Translations under genes and position numbers: made by a program | Source of the DNA: Spinacia oleracea | Taxonomy: Eukaryota; Streptophyta; Magnoliopsida; Caryophyllales; Amaranthaceae | Assembly: GCF_020520425.1 (NCBI RefSeq) | Contig: NC_079487.1 | Coordinates: forward strand, 112,192,141 to 112,256,140 | Reading direction: 5' to 3' | DNA: 64,000 bases | The notes under the pieces: generated by a model | The model's database searches: none | What the model was told of the DNA's origin: nothing | Seen by the model: only the letters and a program-made list of their open reading frames with translations | Shown: piece after piece, positions 31,047 through 43,000 of the stretch | Layout: the number at the start of each line of letters is the position of its first letter | How positions within the stretch are numbered: the stretch's first letter is position 1

Positions 31047-32755
31047 AGTGTGAGGCACAACCTGTATCTAATACCCAAGAAGTTGAAAATGCAAGTTTAC
31101 AGTCTATAACCCTTGTTCTTACAGTAGAAGCATTCAGATTCAGAAGTGGGTTGGCTCACTTTCTTCTTCTCAGAATTGTTGCTGCCATTTTGCTTAGATG
31201 GGTTGGCTTTCTTGCCACCTTTCTTAGCATTCCTCTTCTTACCAAATTTCTTGAACTTACCCCCACGCACCATAAACACATCTTGCTTATCACTTTTGAG
31301 CGTCTTTTCAGCGGTTTTCAGCATACCGTGAAGCTCAGTAAGTGTTTTGTCCAGACTATTCATGTTGGAGTTCAGTTTAAATTGATCATACCCGCTATGA
31401 AGAGAATGGAGGATGATGTCTACAACCATTTCTTGAGAGAATTACCGATCCAGCCTACTCATATTCTTAATTAATCCAATCATCTTGAGAAAATGTGGAC
31501 TTACAGGCTCGTCTTTTCTGAGTTTGGTGTCAAAACATTGCCTATGAGTCTCAAACCTTTCGACTCGAGCTAGATCTTGGACATGTTCTTCAACTCACTG
31601 ATGATTTTGATGAACGTTTTCTGTAAATCTGCACTCGTGGTACCAAGTATTAGACATTTTACATCCTTGTTGGCATCAATTCAAAGATTGAGGGCTGCCT
31701 GAGTGACCCCGTTGCCAGCAACTTCGGGCATCACCTCATCTAGGACATACTTATTTTCTTCCTGCATTAGAACTATTTGCAAGTTCCTTTGCCAGTCAAA
31801 GAAGTTTTTCCCGTTCAACTTCTCCTTTTCGAGAATTGATCAAATGTTGAATGAATTGTTGTTTTTTCACAATTAAAACTACAATTAAAAAGAATAAACA
31901 AATAAATAATCATTCATACATACTCTTAATAAATTTAAATTCTAGCAAACATGCATAAATTAAAATTATTACACATTTATTTAAGTTTCCGTGTTCCGTT
32001 TGGTGTGAATAAAATGAATCCAAGATCCTCAAAATCATTAAAGAATTAAGCACATTATGTATTCGACTTAGTTCTAAAACATTTCAGGTAAGAAAATCTG
32101 TTGCTAATAGTCTATAAACTACTTTTGGTTGATAGGTACATCTAAGAACTTATTAGGAAAACCTGTTTCATTTGCCACGACATAAAAGGACTCCTTACTT
32201 ATATCGCTAAGTTCAACCAAAATCAACATCATGTACTCACAACTAATGTGTACCTTACCCCTTTGAAATCAATAAGTAACACCTCTCTATGGCTGAAAAC
32301 TATTACTAGTTGATTTAAAGGTGAGAATAAGTGTTACTTTAGAATGACACATTTTAACTCAATTTTGTAGTTTGGAACTTAAGGCTCTTACTATGTTGGT
32401 TAGATTTTAAGTGAACTAAAATCCTTAATCATGCAACATAATCAAGCCATAATCGCATGCATAATATCAAGACATATTTAAAGCAATAAATATCTTAAAA
32501 CATGCATAAGATTTAAATGTGATTTAGCATGGCCCGACTTCATCTTGAAGCTTCAGCTTCAAACTCCGTCTTGAAAATGGATTGAAAACCCCGTTCTTGA
32601 ATTTCACCATGGGAGACTTCATTTTCATCAAATAGGATTCGCAATAATTAAACTAATTACAACAAATTGATAGTACGCTGACCATATTTAAATAAAAACT
32701 ATGGTACATTAGACCAATTTTACATTCAAAATTAATAGTACGCAGACCACATTTT
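31047..32755 (-). pseudogene. Old gag/leader fragment of element B's family
   Basis: This stretch matches 22,405-24,180 of element B in the same orientation: the zinc-knuckle/gag region (ECFYCKNKG, SLDKTLTELHGMLKTAEK) and the leader beyond the gag start. Relative to B it has about 85 bp missing near 31,108, an internal stop, small deletions, a mutated start region, and many substitutions. Similarity ends near 32,755 by the ACGCAGACCA words. It is an older, 3'-truncated member of the family, about 3.5 kb from B. Confidence 0.9.
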
Positions 32756-33459
32756 AATATCATAAAAACTTGAAATCAACCATAGTAGAGATGATCAATT
32801 AATCAACAACAAGCCCTAGATGATTTTTGTTAAAATGAAGCAAAATGAGTAGTTGAAGATGGAAGTAACTCAAGTAAGTAGGTAACAACTTGGTTGAGAC
32901 ATCTCTTTCCCACAATCATGGAATAATTTGATTCAAATGGACAATGGGCTAGAATGGGCCAATAACGGCATTACAGAAAATGTACGTTAAGTCCATCTTA
33001 ACCTTTCGTTACGTCTTACCTCTTACGTGGGGGACCCTTTAATTTTGATTTTTCAAACCCATTAACATGAAGGCTTAAGCAAATGCAATTCTAGCTGATA
33101 TACTACGCCAAACGGGCCCACTTTTTCCTCAACACGTTATATGATGCTAGATCTTGCCTTCATTAAAGAAGCATCAATGGCCCACTCTTTCCCCCTTATT
33201 TCACCCTCTTTATTCTTGTGCTGTTAAGGTCCCCTTTCATATTGATGTTATGTGTTTAGCACTTGCTACATTTTTCTGGTTTGCTTAATAGGAGTATTAT
33301 CTATGTCTTAATGTGTATGGTAGGGAGTTAATTCCTCCGTAATTAAGATGATCCCGCGTGCATGTGATAGTCCATTCTAATTAAATATTGCTAGTCTTGA
33401 GACTCTGAGATAAACTCATGAATTGTTCCACATATGTTGAGAAAGATGTACTCCGTAAG
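32756..33459. other. Intergenic, nothing recognised
   Basis: AT-rich. It may include more eroded retrotransposon leader, but I cannot align it to anything in the window. Confidence 0.35.
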
Positions 33460-33960
33460 ACGTGTTTCGGTGTTGTAATGGTGGAAACACTGGGCTTCGT
33501 TGAAGGCCCTTTCGAGTGTGTTGAAGATCTTGCTAGCTTGAATGAGTTATGTCCGAATTCACCTGCGCAAAGACAAAGTTACTAGCCTCGGGGTGTTTCC
33601 GAGGAAAACCGCTTCGATGCCTAAGTAAGAACGATGCTCGGATTCTAGAGAGAAGTTCTCTGGAGAGTAGTCTTAAGGCGGTAAATTGGATGTACCTTAC
33701 CTTGAGGTGTGAGCCTTGGTGGCCTATTTATAGTGTTTGTGTAATAAATGTGCCCCATAGGTCATTTATTACTGTTGGGCCGTGGGCCTTGGTGGTGGCT
33801 GAATAGCCATGTTGAACGGACAGCAGGTTTAATGTTGTTGTGTTGAGCCATTGGGTTTGGACTTAGTGGCCCAATTGGTATTCAATTGAGAGCCCAAACA
33901 AGACGTAATAACTAAACGTAAACTTTAAAAACTACTCATTACTTCATCAGTTATCAACTT
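33460..33960 (-). repeat. Possible LTR fragment
   Basis: The minus strand has a TATAAATAGG box near 33,725-33,735 within GC-richer sequence, as in many plant LTRs. The 85-codon plus-strand ORF here has no recognisable domain. I found no TG...CA ends with a target duplication, so this is only a suggestion. Confidence 0.3.
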
Positions 33961-34350
33961 ATCACACTACAGATTTGTTTTGGAAGAAACCTTCACGTAG
34001 ACTCAAACTAGATAATTCTCCTGATCAGAGCATATTCCATGTTGGTATTGAGCTCCATCTACTACACCAATATTAGGCAGAATAATTATGTTGTTATCAT
34101 ATGTGTGTTATCCCGCATTGAAGAAAGATGAGAGAAAATACCATCTTATAAGATTGTGGAGATACTCCTACTATACTATTTCCTATTGATTTTAGCGTGG
34201 TAACAAATTACATTTATTCAATGCTATGGTTTGGAGGAGTTGTTATGTTTTTACTGTGTTGTTTGCTTCTTTCTTAAGAAGCTGCTATTATATAACAAAC
34301 TCTAGATTGATGCGTAATTCATATAATCTTCTCCTTTTACGTTAAAAAAA

Positions 34351-34672
34351 GAATTTTTTAGATAAAACCACCTTTTAAAGTTCAACTTTTTGAAATAACC
34401 ACGTTATATGTTTATTTTTTTAAAAAACCACCTTAAACTTCCAAAGTTTAAGAAATCACCACCTTCTGTTAACTTCCGTCAAATGTTCCGTTAACTTCCG
34501 AATGTTTGGCCGTTGGATGTGGGCCCCACTGACGGAATATTTGACGGAAGTTAACAGAAGGTGGTGATTTCTTAAACTTTGGAAGTTTAAGGTGGGTTTT
34601 TTTTAAAAAAAACATATAAGGTGGTTATTTCAAAAAGTTGAACTTTAAAAGGTGGTTTTATCCAAAAAATCC
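34351..34672. mobile_element. Foldback Mutator-like miniature element
   Basis: Nearly the entire 322 bp is one inverted repeat: arms of about 145 bp (GATAAAACCACCTTTTAAAG on the left, inverse on the right) around a short centre with CCGTTGGATGTGGGCCCCAC. It is flanked by a 9-bp duplication TTAAAAAAA (34,342-34,350 and 34,673-34,681), the size typical of Mutator-like elements, though the low complexity of that word weakens the case. A transcript through it would form a long hairpin. Confidence 0.85.
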
Positions 34673-34681
34673 TTAAAAAAA

Positions 34682-35646
34682 CACAAACAATATATATTCT
34701 TGGAACAACAAGGTTGGCTGGTCCCAGGTCCTACTACATGCATGCTGAATTCTAATTATCCCACTTGACGATTTCGAAATCGATGGATGCTTCAGTGCCT
34801 CAATTTATTGGTCATATTCTAACGGATATTCTTGATCCACTGTGACATTTTAATTTCGGATGAAGTTGGCTTTATTTAGGGTGTCATACTTTAACAATTT
34901 TAATGTAATTTTGGTAGTTGTACTACAAGACCCCGCTCTTTTAAAATTCAACAACGTAAATTCTTAAACATTTATAGTTTATTTACCTACTTCTACATAA
35001 TACCAACTGTTTATTGAACTCTAATGTTAAATATCAATCGCTATTTTAAATTATGGACTAAAAAGAAAGACATATGCACGTACGTTGATTGATCACCAAT
35101 CACTTTATATAAACAACACGAGATTCGATCTGTTGTGTTAGGATTTAAGAGCCGATCAATAAGTTTAGGATGTGGTCGTGTAGACATATGGGTGGTTCTC
35201 CAGCCTCACTTCTCTTATGCATTGTTAGGTCTACTTAATTAATTTTAGGCTTCTAGCAAATCACTCCATCTCTTTTTCACTTGATTTTGACATTTTATGA
35301 TCAAAATTTAGCACCATTATTTCTTAAACACTACAACGTGCGGTTTATATTGAAAGATTCCTATTGTTGGGTACGTCCCTATGTTCCTTTTATATAAATT
35401 TATTACTCTACCAATAATACATTAAAAGATACTTCGTATAATAACTAAAGCTCAATAAGTAAGAAGAAGTTTCATCCAGTTATGTCGATAATAAATATCT
35501 GCACATGTAAAAATTTCATCAAACAGAAACACAACACACACTCTAGTCTTCACTAAAACACATTGGAAAATTAGTTTTCCGTACGTGATTTTATATGTTG
35601 TTTCCATTAATATAACTTATTTAGGTGAATTGGCTATAAAAACATA
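34682..35646. other. Intergenic, nothing recognised
   Basis: AT-rich sequence without supported ORF or repeat. Confidence 0.4.
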
Positions 35647-35901
35647 CTTCCTCCGTTTCTGAAAGTTCTTTACGCTTTTGAATATGTGCCCAAAATATAA
35701 AAACTTTGACCGTAAATTCTCACTCTTATATACATCAAAACATTACAGGTAAGATCTTGTTAGATTGGTCTCGGTATGTATTTTCATAATATCAACTTTT
35801 TATAATTTTTTCACATACGAAATTAGATATATTAGTAGTTAAATATTGCATTGAAATCCGTGCAAATAGTAACTGGAAAGAACTTTCTGAAACGGAGGTA
35901 G
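35647..35901. mobile_element. Stowaway miniature element
   Basis: Starts CTTCCTCCGTTTCTGAAAG and ends CTTTCTGAAACGGAGGTAG, flanked by TA (35,645-35,646 and 35,902-35,903). 255 bp, non-coding. It is closely related, in inverse orientation, to the truncated copy at 36,930. Confidence 0.9.
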
Positions 35902-36929
35902 TACTAGTATAATATTAAAGAAAAAACAAGTAATAGTGGAAAAGAAACGATGGGAAAATGCAAATGCCTTGTCTTTGGTAGACAATAGTGGAGTCTCCTT
36001 TTGTTGTCGATTGCACACATATAACATATTATTATGAGTGATTGTAACATCATGTACTGTATATTTTGTTATTGTATATAGTGAAGCACAACGATTAGAG
36101 GTTGCGGACCAACCCATGCTTTTGTTTCCATTACTGGTTACTTAAATTTTATCATTCCCATTCAAACAAATTTCACATCTCACTTCTAAAGAAACAGAAA
36201 AGATAGCTCATTAATTTGCTTTTTTTTCTTTTATCTTTTTCTGATTTTATTGGGATCCAGAAGGGATGCTAAAATCCATGCTGTCCCTATTAGCTAACTA
36301 CCCCTCTATAAGTATCACTAGCTAGCTAACCCACTAGGCTTTACACTCACTCATGTAAATATGACAGTTATTACTTGGCTTTCCTTTTTATCATTTTCAC
36401 TTTTAACTAATACTCCGTACACTTTTAACTACTCATTAGTCATCAGTCATTGCTCAACCATACTTTATGCTTGTCGGTTGATATCGAAGTACGGAGTAGT
36501 AGATACGGAGTAGTTGCTTAAGTCACCGGTTCAACTCTCTTGCAATCCCAAACAAGTGTTTTTAAGTGCATGTTGATAAGGAAGAAAAACTTGAAATTGA
36601 AATGCTCAGCCTAATTCTTCATTTCGAATGATAATAAAGATAAAATGATTAAAAGAAGAGAATCGTAATAAATAAATTAGAGCAAGATATTTCTTTTGCC
36701 GTCATAAAATCCTCTGCTTAATGGTCTTCAATTCCCAGTAGTAGTGAGTGATAGAAATAAAATCAAAATTTGATAAGTCCTTTCTTGCATCTTCAACTAA
36801 CCCACTTATTTTCTACGCAACCTGCCAAATACATTGATCACCATCCTTAGCTCAAGCCATCATCGGCGTTCTAATTTCATAGCGGAAATTGCGTGTTAGG
36901 AGCTAGGAATCCCCTTTTATGTATTATTA

Positions 36930-37090
36930 CCTCTGTTCATTAAAGTTTTTTACACTTACTATTTGCACGGATTCCAATTCAATATTCACTAATATATCCA
37001 ATTCCGTATGTGAAAATATTATACAAAGTTGATATTATGAAAATACGTACCGAGACCAATCTAATATAAAACAATATCTAATGTTAAGCT
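36930..37090. mobile_element. Truncated Stowaway copy related to 35,647-35,901
   Basis: The start CCTCTGTTCATTAAAGTT, the word ACTATTTGCACGGATT and TTGATATTATGAAAATACGTACCGAG match the reverse complement of the neighbouring element. Only one terminus is present; similarity fades at about 37,090. Confidence 0.75.
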
Positions 37091-37726
37091 AATCATACAA
37101 GAGAAAAAATTGACCACATATTAATCTAACGGGTTTACATCCTAAAACCAATTGGTGATAGGTGAATTAGCCACCAATCTTATATGTTAGCCAATTGCCC
37201 TTTATTTCTTCCATGTAAGTCCCAACTCACATGTGGTTTAATTTCTCAATATATGTAAGTTATCCCATATTGATAAAGATATGGAGGAACAGAGAAAGAC
37301 TAATATCTTACGGAGTAAGAAAACATAGTTTTTTCTGTTCAGATCACATTTATCTTTGATCCAACTTCTACTGAATTTCTCAACCCTTACTTCAGTGGGA
37401 CTTAACTCAACAGCTCCAAGTATTTTAATCATTTTCTTACGTACTGAGTAGATTAAACTATATAATACTTCGTATATGATATGCAGTATTGTGGATTTAC
37501 AAAGAGAAAACATCTCAGAAAAGGGGGAAATCCCTTTTCAAATGAGCTGAGGTTGAACCTAAATTAGCGGGAAAATATCAAATTCAGGTAGATATAAGGA
37601 AATGGCGGCCTTCATAACTTATGTTACTTGTACTCGCGTAGGAGTATGTGTCTAAGTTTCCAATTCAGCTATTTTGTGAAATATTTTCATGATCATGACT
37701 CAAAATAGAATGTAAAGTGTCAAGCC
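37091..37726. other. Intergenic, nothing recognised
   Basis: Contains a TACGGAGTA word at 37,309 but no gene; the 91-codon minus-strand ORF lacks any signature. Confidence 0.4.
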
Positions 37727-38049
37727 TGTTAGAAATTTGGGTGTTGAAGACTTGGTGGGTATTTGTTGTTTATGTTTTAATATGGAGAGCAAGAATGAGC
37801 ATAAGATAAAATGTTATAATTTTTCATTCCACATTAATCACCATACAACAAAGCTCTATTTATAGTTGTACATATGGATTATCTTCATTCTCTAGAATTT
37901 TCTACCTCTAGATTTTTCTAAACATTTCCCTGGATATTATTTTTTAGGTAAATTCTAGATATTATTTTACCTATATTTTCCCAAACACTCTACTAGATTT
38001 TTATGTAGTACATTCTAGATTTAGATTTTTTAGATTAACATTTTAACAA
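37727..38049 (-). mobile_element. Solo LTR, probably copia type
   Basis: 323 bp beginning TGTTAGAAATTTGG and ending TTTTAACA, flanked by the 5-bp duplication AAGCC (37,722-37,726 and 38,050-38,054). No internal retrotransposon sequence adjoins it. A minus-strand TATAAATAGAG near 37,855-37,866 suggests orientation. This is what remains after recombination between the two LTRs of a full element. Confidence 0.88.
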
Positions 38050-38054
38050 AGCCC

Positions 38055-39489
38055 ACATATATTCTGATAATTTGATATGAGTATTTGAGGTGAAATGAAG
38101 AGTTCAAGATGATGGTACGTCTATGTATATGACCATTAATGGTCCTTACGTTCACGTAATATCCACCTGCATGCATATAATGTGGTTATCAAAATAACCA
38201 ATTAAAGTATATTGTACTACGTAGGATTTATAGCACTGTTTTGGGAGGCATTATTTCAGAGGTACCATTAATTCTGTCATTTATTTTTTGTAATATATTG
38301 GCGGTCCTTCAAAACATTCCCACAAGGCCACAAGGGCACAACTAAACAGTTGAACATTGGTACAACTACAAGTCGATCAGTGGTCACGAGAAATATTGAA
38401 ATTATGTAGTGAGGCTAACTTGACAGAAACATACACTTATCTAGAATAAATGACGTACACTTTTAATTTTTTAAAATTTCTTTTCATTTTCCAATTAGAT
38501 CATGTTCTTTCTATTTTTGCCACTTACTTCATATTGATCAAATTTCAATAATTTGATAATATTTTCACTGGTTTTATTTCAATTCAACATATACACACAC
38601 ATGATCACATACGAATTATATTATTATATGGTCCATACGGATTGTAAACTTTAATCTCTTGAATTTTGGATGATAAGATCCGAACAGTATATCAACTAAC
38701 CGCAAGAATCACTTCCAAGACAAAAAAATCAAACAATACTGCTCCAATATATCACAAATAATTCCGCAAATAATCACCAAGAAAACAACTAATAATGGAC
38801 CGCAATCAAAAATCAAATGCAAAGGAATAAATTGCAATCAACATACATGAATTATGCATGTTTGGAAAACTCACTCGATGTGAAGAGTAAAAATTACCGG
38901 ACTTTTGAGGAGTCCACATTTGCCGTCTTCTCTTATTATGATAAAATTTAGGTTAAAAAAACTCAACCAACCATACAAAGGTTCACAACCCACCAATACT
39001 TTCTTATACAAAAGATAAAAGATGAAGAATATCACCAAATTCCGTAGGTTCTATCCAGTTGTGATCATAGACAAACCGAAGCTCAAAACGACGATCCAAC
39101 CGTTCAAAACAAGGCTCTATATGTGAATGGTTATATAATCCCCAACAAGCTGGCAAAATACCAACAAAATCCGACGGTTGAAACTCCGATAATCGACAAT
39201 ATTGTGAAAGTTGTCTTTGAAATCAGAGCATACACCCCTTTCTCTCACCCCTCTCCTTTCGTGTTTGTTTTTCTCTCTTCTTTTTTTCTTCTTCCACACC
39301 CCTTCCTCTTTTGCAGCTAAATGGAAACTTAAGATTCTCAAAGAAGCTCAAATTAACCCATTATTGAGGCACAACAATAAGTGGAACATTGGGCTTCCAC
39401 TTACAACGTAAAACATAAGCACAAGTATTAACGTTACTTATGCATATTAGTGGGTTGGACCCACAACAACAGATGATTGAGTCTCTTAA

Positions 39490-39520
<31 letters not shown>

Positions 39521-40020
39521 AAACTCGTTGCTACGAGTAATATACTTCCAAATTACTACGTACGTAATACAAAAGAGATCTAGGGAACATATAGATTGTT
39601 TCTCTTCAATTACTCCCACAAAGTAAAATTCAAGGGTTCTATGTGTAACTTTATTAAAATTCAGGATGTCATCTCGATCTAATGACCTCGGATTAAAACT
39701 TTATCATTGCCGTTGTTATACATAGTGTAGTACTTGTTAAGCACATTACTTATTTGAAGATTTTATTATGGAATATTGTAAAAAGTTACAGTCACACCTC
39801 CAAGCCAAGAACAAACCTTAAATTTCAGTGTATCTTTGTCTTTCCCTTCTGTCCAAGTCTCCTTGCTAAACCCATTCTAGTGGATTTGCTAAACTCTCCA
39901 CTTTTAGAGCTTTCATCCTCCTATATTTCCTAACCAAACAAAATAATCACCTCATAAACAACATAATTAACCCGTTAATTAAGCCCAAAATCGCACTTTT
40001 TTGGTACGTACAAGTACAAC
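38055..40020. other. Upstream region of the membrane-protein gene
   Basis: No coding region is supported (small opposed ORFs at 39,117-39,411 are CT-rich artefacts). An (AATA)n microsatellite lies at 39,488-39,521. The segment directly before 40,021 would include the promoter and 5' UTR of the next gene, but no clear TATA box was picked. Confidence 0.5.
39488..39521. repeat. (AATA)n microsatellite
   Basis: About eight uninterrupted tetranucleotide units. Confidence 0.95.
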
Positions 40021-43000
40021 ATGGCTAATAACAATGATATTAGTACTATCTTCCAAGCCCCATGCCCAAAAAACTCTTTCCTCTACAACAAAACTCTATG
40101 TTCATGTTCTCCTGGCTATCTCTTTAATTCTTCTACAAAATCATGCTCTTTCTTTCGTGTTTCGCCTTCAGAATGGTGGACTAGTTCAACGGTTAAGCAC
40201 TCCAATGTCGATGATGGTTACAAGAAGGCGATTAAACACCAGGAATATTATGTTGGGATTAGTATAATAGCTTTGTTAATGTGGATCTTATTATGTGTAG
40301 TCGTACGGTTTGGAAAGCTTGGGGATGGAAGGAATTCTTGGTTTCAGATTCGTTGGTGGATTAGTCGCCTTGATTTTACGTTTTCTTCCAACCATTGGCT
40401 GGCATGTTTTCTCCTTCCTTTTCTATTCACTTTTTTTTTCTTTGCTTTGGTTTCTTCCTTCCTTTACTTCCTTAGTTCTACCTCGTAATTGCGATAAGTG
40501 GTGAATTTTGAATAGTTTTAAGAAGGGGCCAGTAGAAAAACTAAATAATTACAAAGTTTTATATAGGGTGGTCTTATCCAAAAGACCACATTTGTGTCAT
40601 ACTCCCTCCGTCTCGGAATACTTGACCTGTTTTCCTTATCGGGCCGTCGCTTAATACTTGACCTGTTTCTAAAAATAGAAATATTCTAACAATATTATAT
40701 TATTTCTCACTCCACACCTATTAACCCACCCACCCCCTACTCCATACAAAAAATAATTAAAAAATTCAACCCCTACTCTCCCCCAACCCCACCTCTTAAC
40801 CCACCTCCCACTAACTACATTAAAATAATACCCCACTATCAACTACTGCCTATTAAATTAAATAAGTCAATTCAAGTCCCTTAAACTCTGTGCCGGTCAA
40901 ACCGGGTCGAGTATTCCGGGACGGAGGAAGTACAAGTTAAACAATAAAACCAATTAGTTAAGCAATATAACTAATTAGTTAATCGCTATAAGCAATTAGT
41001 TGAGCACTAAAATCAATTAATTAAGCAATCGAATTGGCCTTTTTTCGGTAAGGCGGTCTTACACAAAAATCGCCCCTAAACAATATATTAGTATGTAATT
41101 AATACAGTTATACAAAATTTTTAAGAGGGCGTTACTAAACAATACACTCCCAAGACATAACTAACATCCGCCACTGCTTACCATCTTGCGTTTTTATAGG
41201 GGTGCAAGTTTTTTTTTTTTGACGGGTATCAAGAAAGGTTTGACTCACTCAATAAGAGCCTTACCTTAGATCCTAAAGGTCAAACGTTCGACTCCGACTA
41301 AGTGAGGGTACTTGAAGAGTTGAGGGTAGAGATTTTCTACCTTTTCCCTCTACTTCTAAGAGGGTTGATATTGTTAATGGTCTTTAACGCGTTGGCTAAA
41401 GCTAGTTTAGTTAAAAGGTCGAAAATCTCTAAGAACATCTCCAATGGTTGTAGTTATGAACTTGCTTGCAATTTTTAGAAATTTGAAACTACTAGCTTGA
41501 CCATTATAGTTCAAATGTATTAGCTTGGCCAAGCAAATTAGCTTATTTAAGCTAATTTGCTTGAAAAAACTTGGCCAATGAAAGAATATTAAATTAATTA
41601 AAATATTAATTGACAAATATGACTACATTAAATATTAAGCTAGAAGTTAACCACTAGGGTACTAACTAGCTAGAAAGTAGCTTAAAATATATTCAGTTGT
41701 AACATTAGTAACTTATTAATTACAATTGATTTTATAAATAATTTTTTCGTAAAGTTAGTTTTTGAACTTGTCAAAAACATAAAAAGAATCCAATAGAATT
41801 TCTAATTCGAGCTCCTTTCTTTCTAGCCTTCTCCAGTATCATATTGAATTCAATCTCGGTTATCAAGTCCAAGTGAGGTAGCCCGCTAGTTTTATATATT
41901 GGGAATTCTCACTTTTTGTTATTTTTCCAATGTGGGCTAGTCTAAACTCATGTGAGTTTTCCTTAACAAATCACAATTGCTAACTGTTGTTCCGGAGTAT
42001 TATAGCAGTGCCCTTAGGCCTATGGATAACAGGATAAGGCATTAAATATGGATGATTGTACATTTAGTACAATACATACTGACTTCAATTGATAAAAAAT
42101 CTAGTAATTGCTGATTAAATAGTCCTGTCCATGGTAGAATTGTAGTGTACATGATGATCAAGTAACATTAACTTGCTCTTTGCAGGCTGATCAAAAGATA
42201 GTTAAGAAGCGAAAATCTGAACTTGGGGGAACTTTCACAATAGCTAGTTGGATGCTTTTCATCGGTCTGGTTGTTGCGTGAGTATATCTACTCGTTTTCT
42301 TATATCAAAATAACACTAGCGTACTGAGTTGCATTTAAACAAAGGACTTCCTTTTTCCGTAGGCTACTGTACCAGATCATAGCAACACTTGGGCTAGAAG
42401 TTTACACCATGAAGGCAACAAATGCACCAGATTTAATATCTTTCACCAATGATATAGAGTTGAACATAACCACCATTTCTAGCATGACTTGTTCTCAGCT
42501 TCGTGGTCCGAGCACGTTAGTTATTGGCACCCCTGGTTCTGTAGACCATAGCATAGTCCCTCTATCAGATTTTGTAAACTACTCTTGTCAAAACTCCAGT
42601 TTAGGTCCAGTGGTGACTCTCAGATGCAAAAACTGCCCACTCACCTATGACCGCGTCTACATTTCATGGCAATTTTTCGATATCCAAAACAAATTTCCTG
42701 CCACAGCTGTTGGGTTCCAGTTCAATTTTACGACAAAGGGTGGTGTAAATCAGCAAGAATATGCAAATTTTGTCAGTGGAACCATAAAGAATGGGATGAA
42801 ATCTGATAATACAAGTATCACTTACAGAGGGGTTGATGCACATGTGTTGAAGTTTAATCTGTTTCCAAGGGTTCATCTTAATGTGAATGGTCTTAAGCTC
42901 CTTCAACCCTCATTTCATGAGTTTCGTCCTGGCTCTTCTGCGCATGATGAAGATAAGCTCCAGTCATTGCTACACAGTTCAAAGAATGGTTTGATCAACA

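Larger units (their letters stand above)
40402..42185 (+). other. Intron 1 of the membrane-protein gene, GC donor
   Basis: The last exon-1 codon CTG is followed by GCATGT, and the acceptor is TTTGCAG before GCTGATCAAAAG. This joins HWL to ADQKIVKKRK in phase 0. The nearest GT (40,406) would shift the frame into an immediate stop with this acceptor. The 1.78-kb intron holds two nested miniature elements and a tRNA-like/SINE-like stretch. Without splicing, translation would run to a stop at 40,486-40,488, adding a hydrophobic tail. Confidence 0.7.

Noticed and set aside
33549-33806. 85-codon plus-strand ORF
   Set aside because: No recognisable domain; it lies in LTR-like sequence and antisense to a TATA box.
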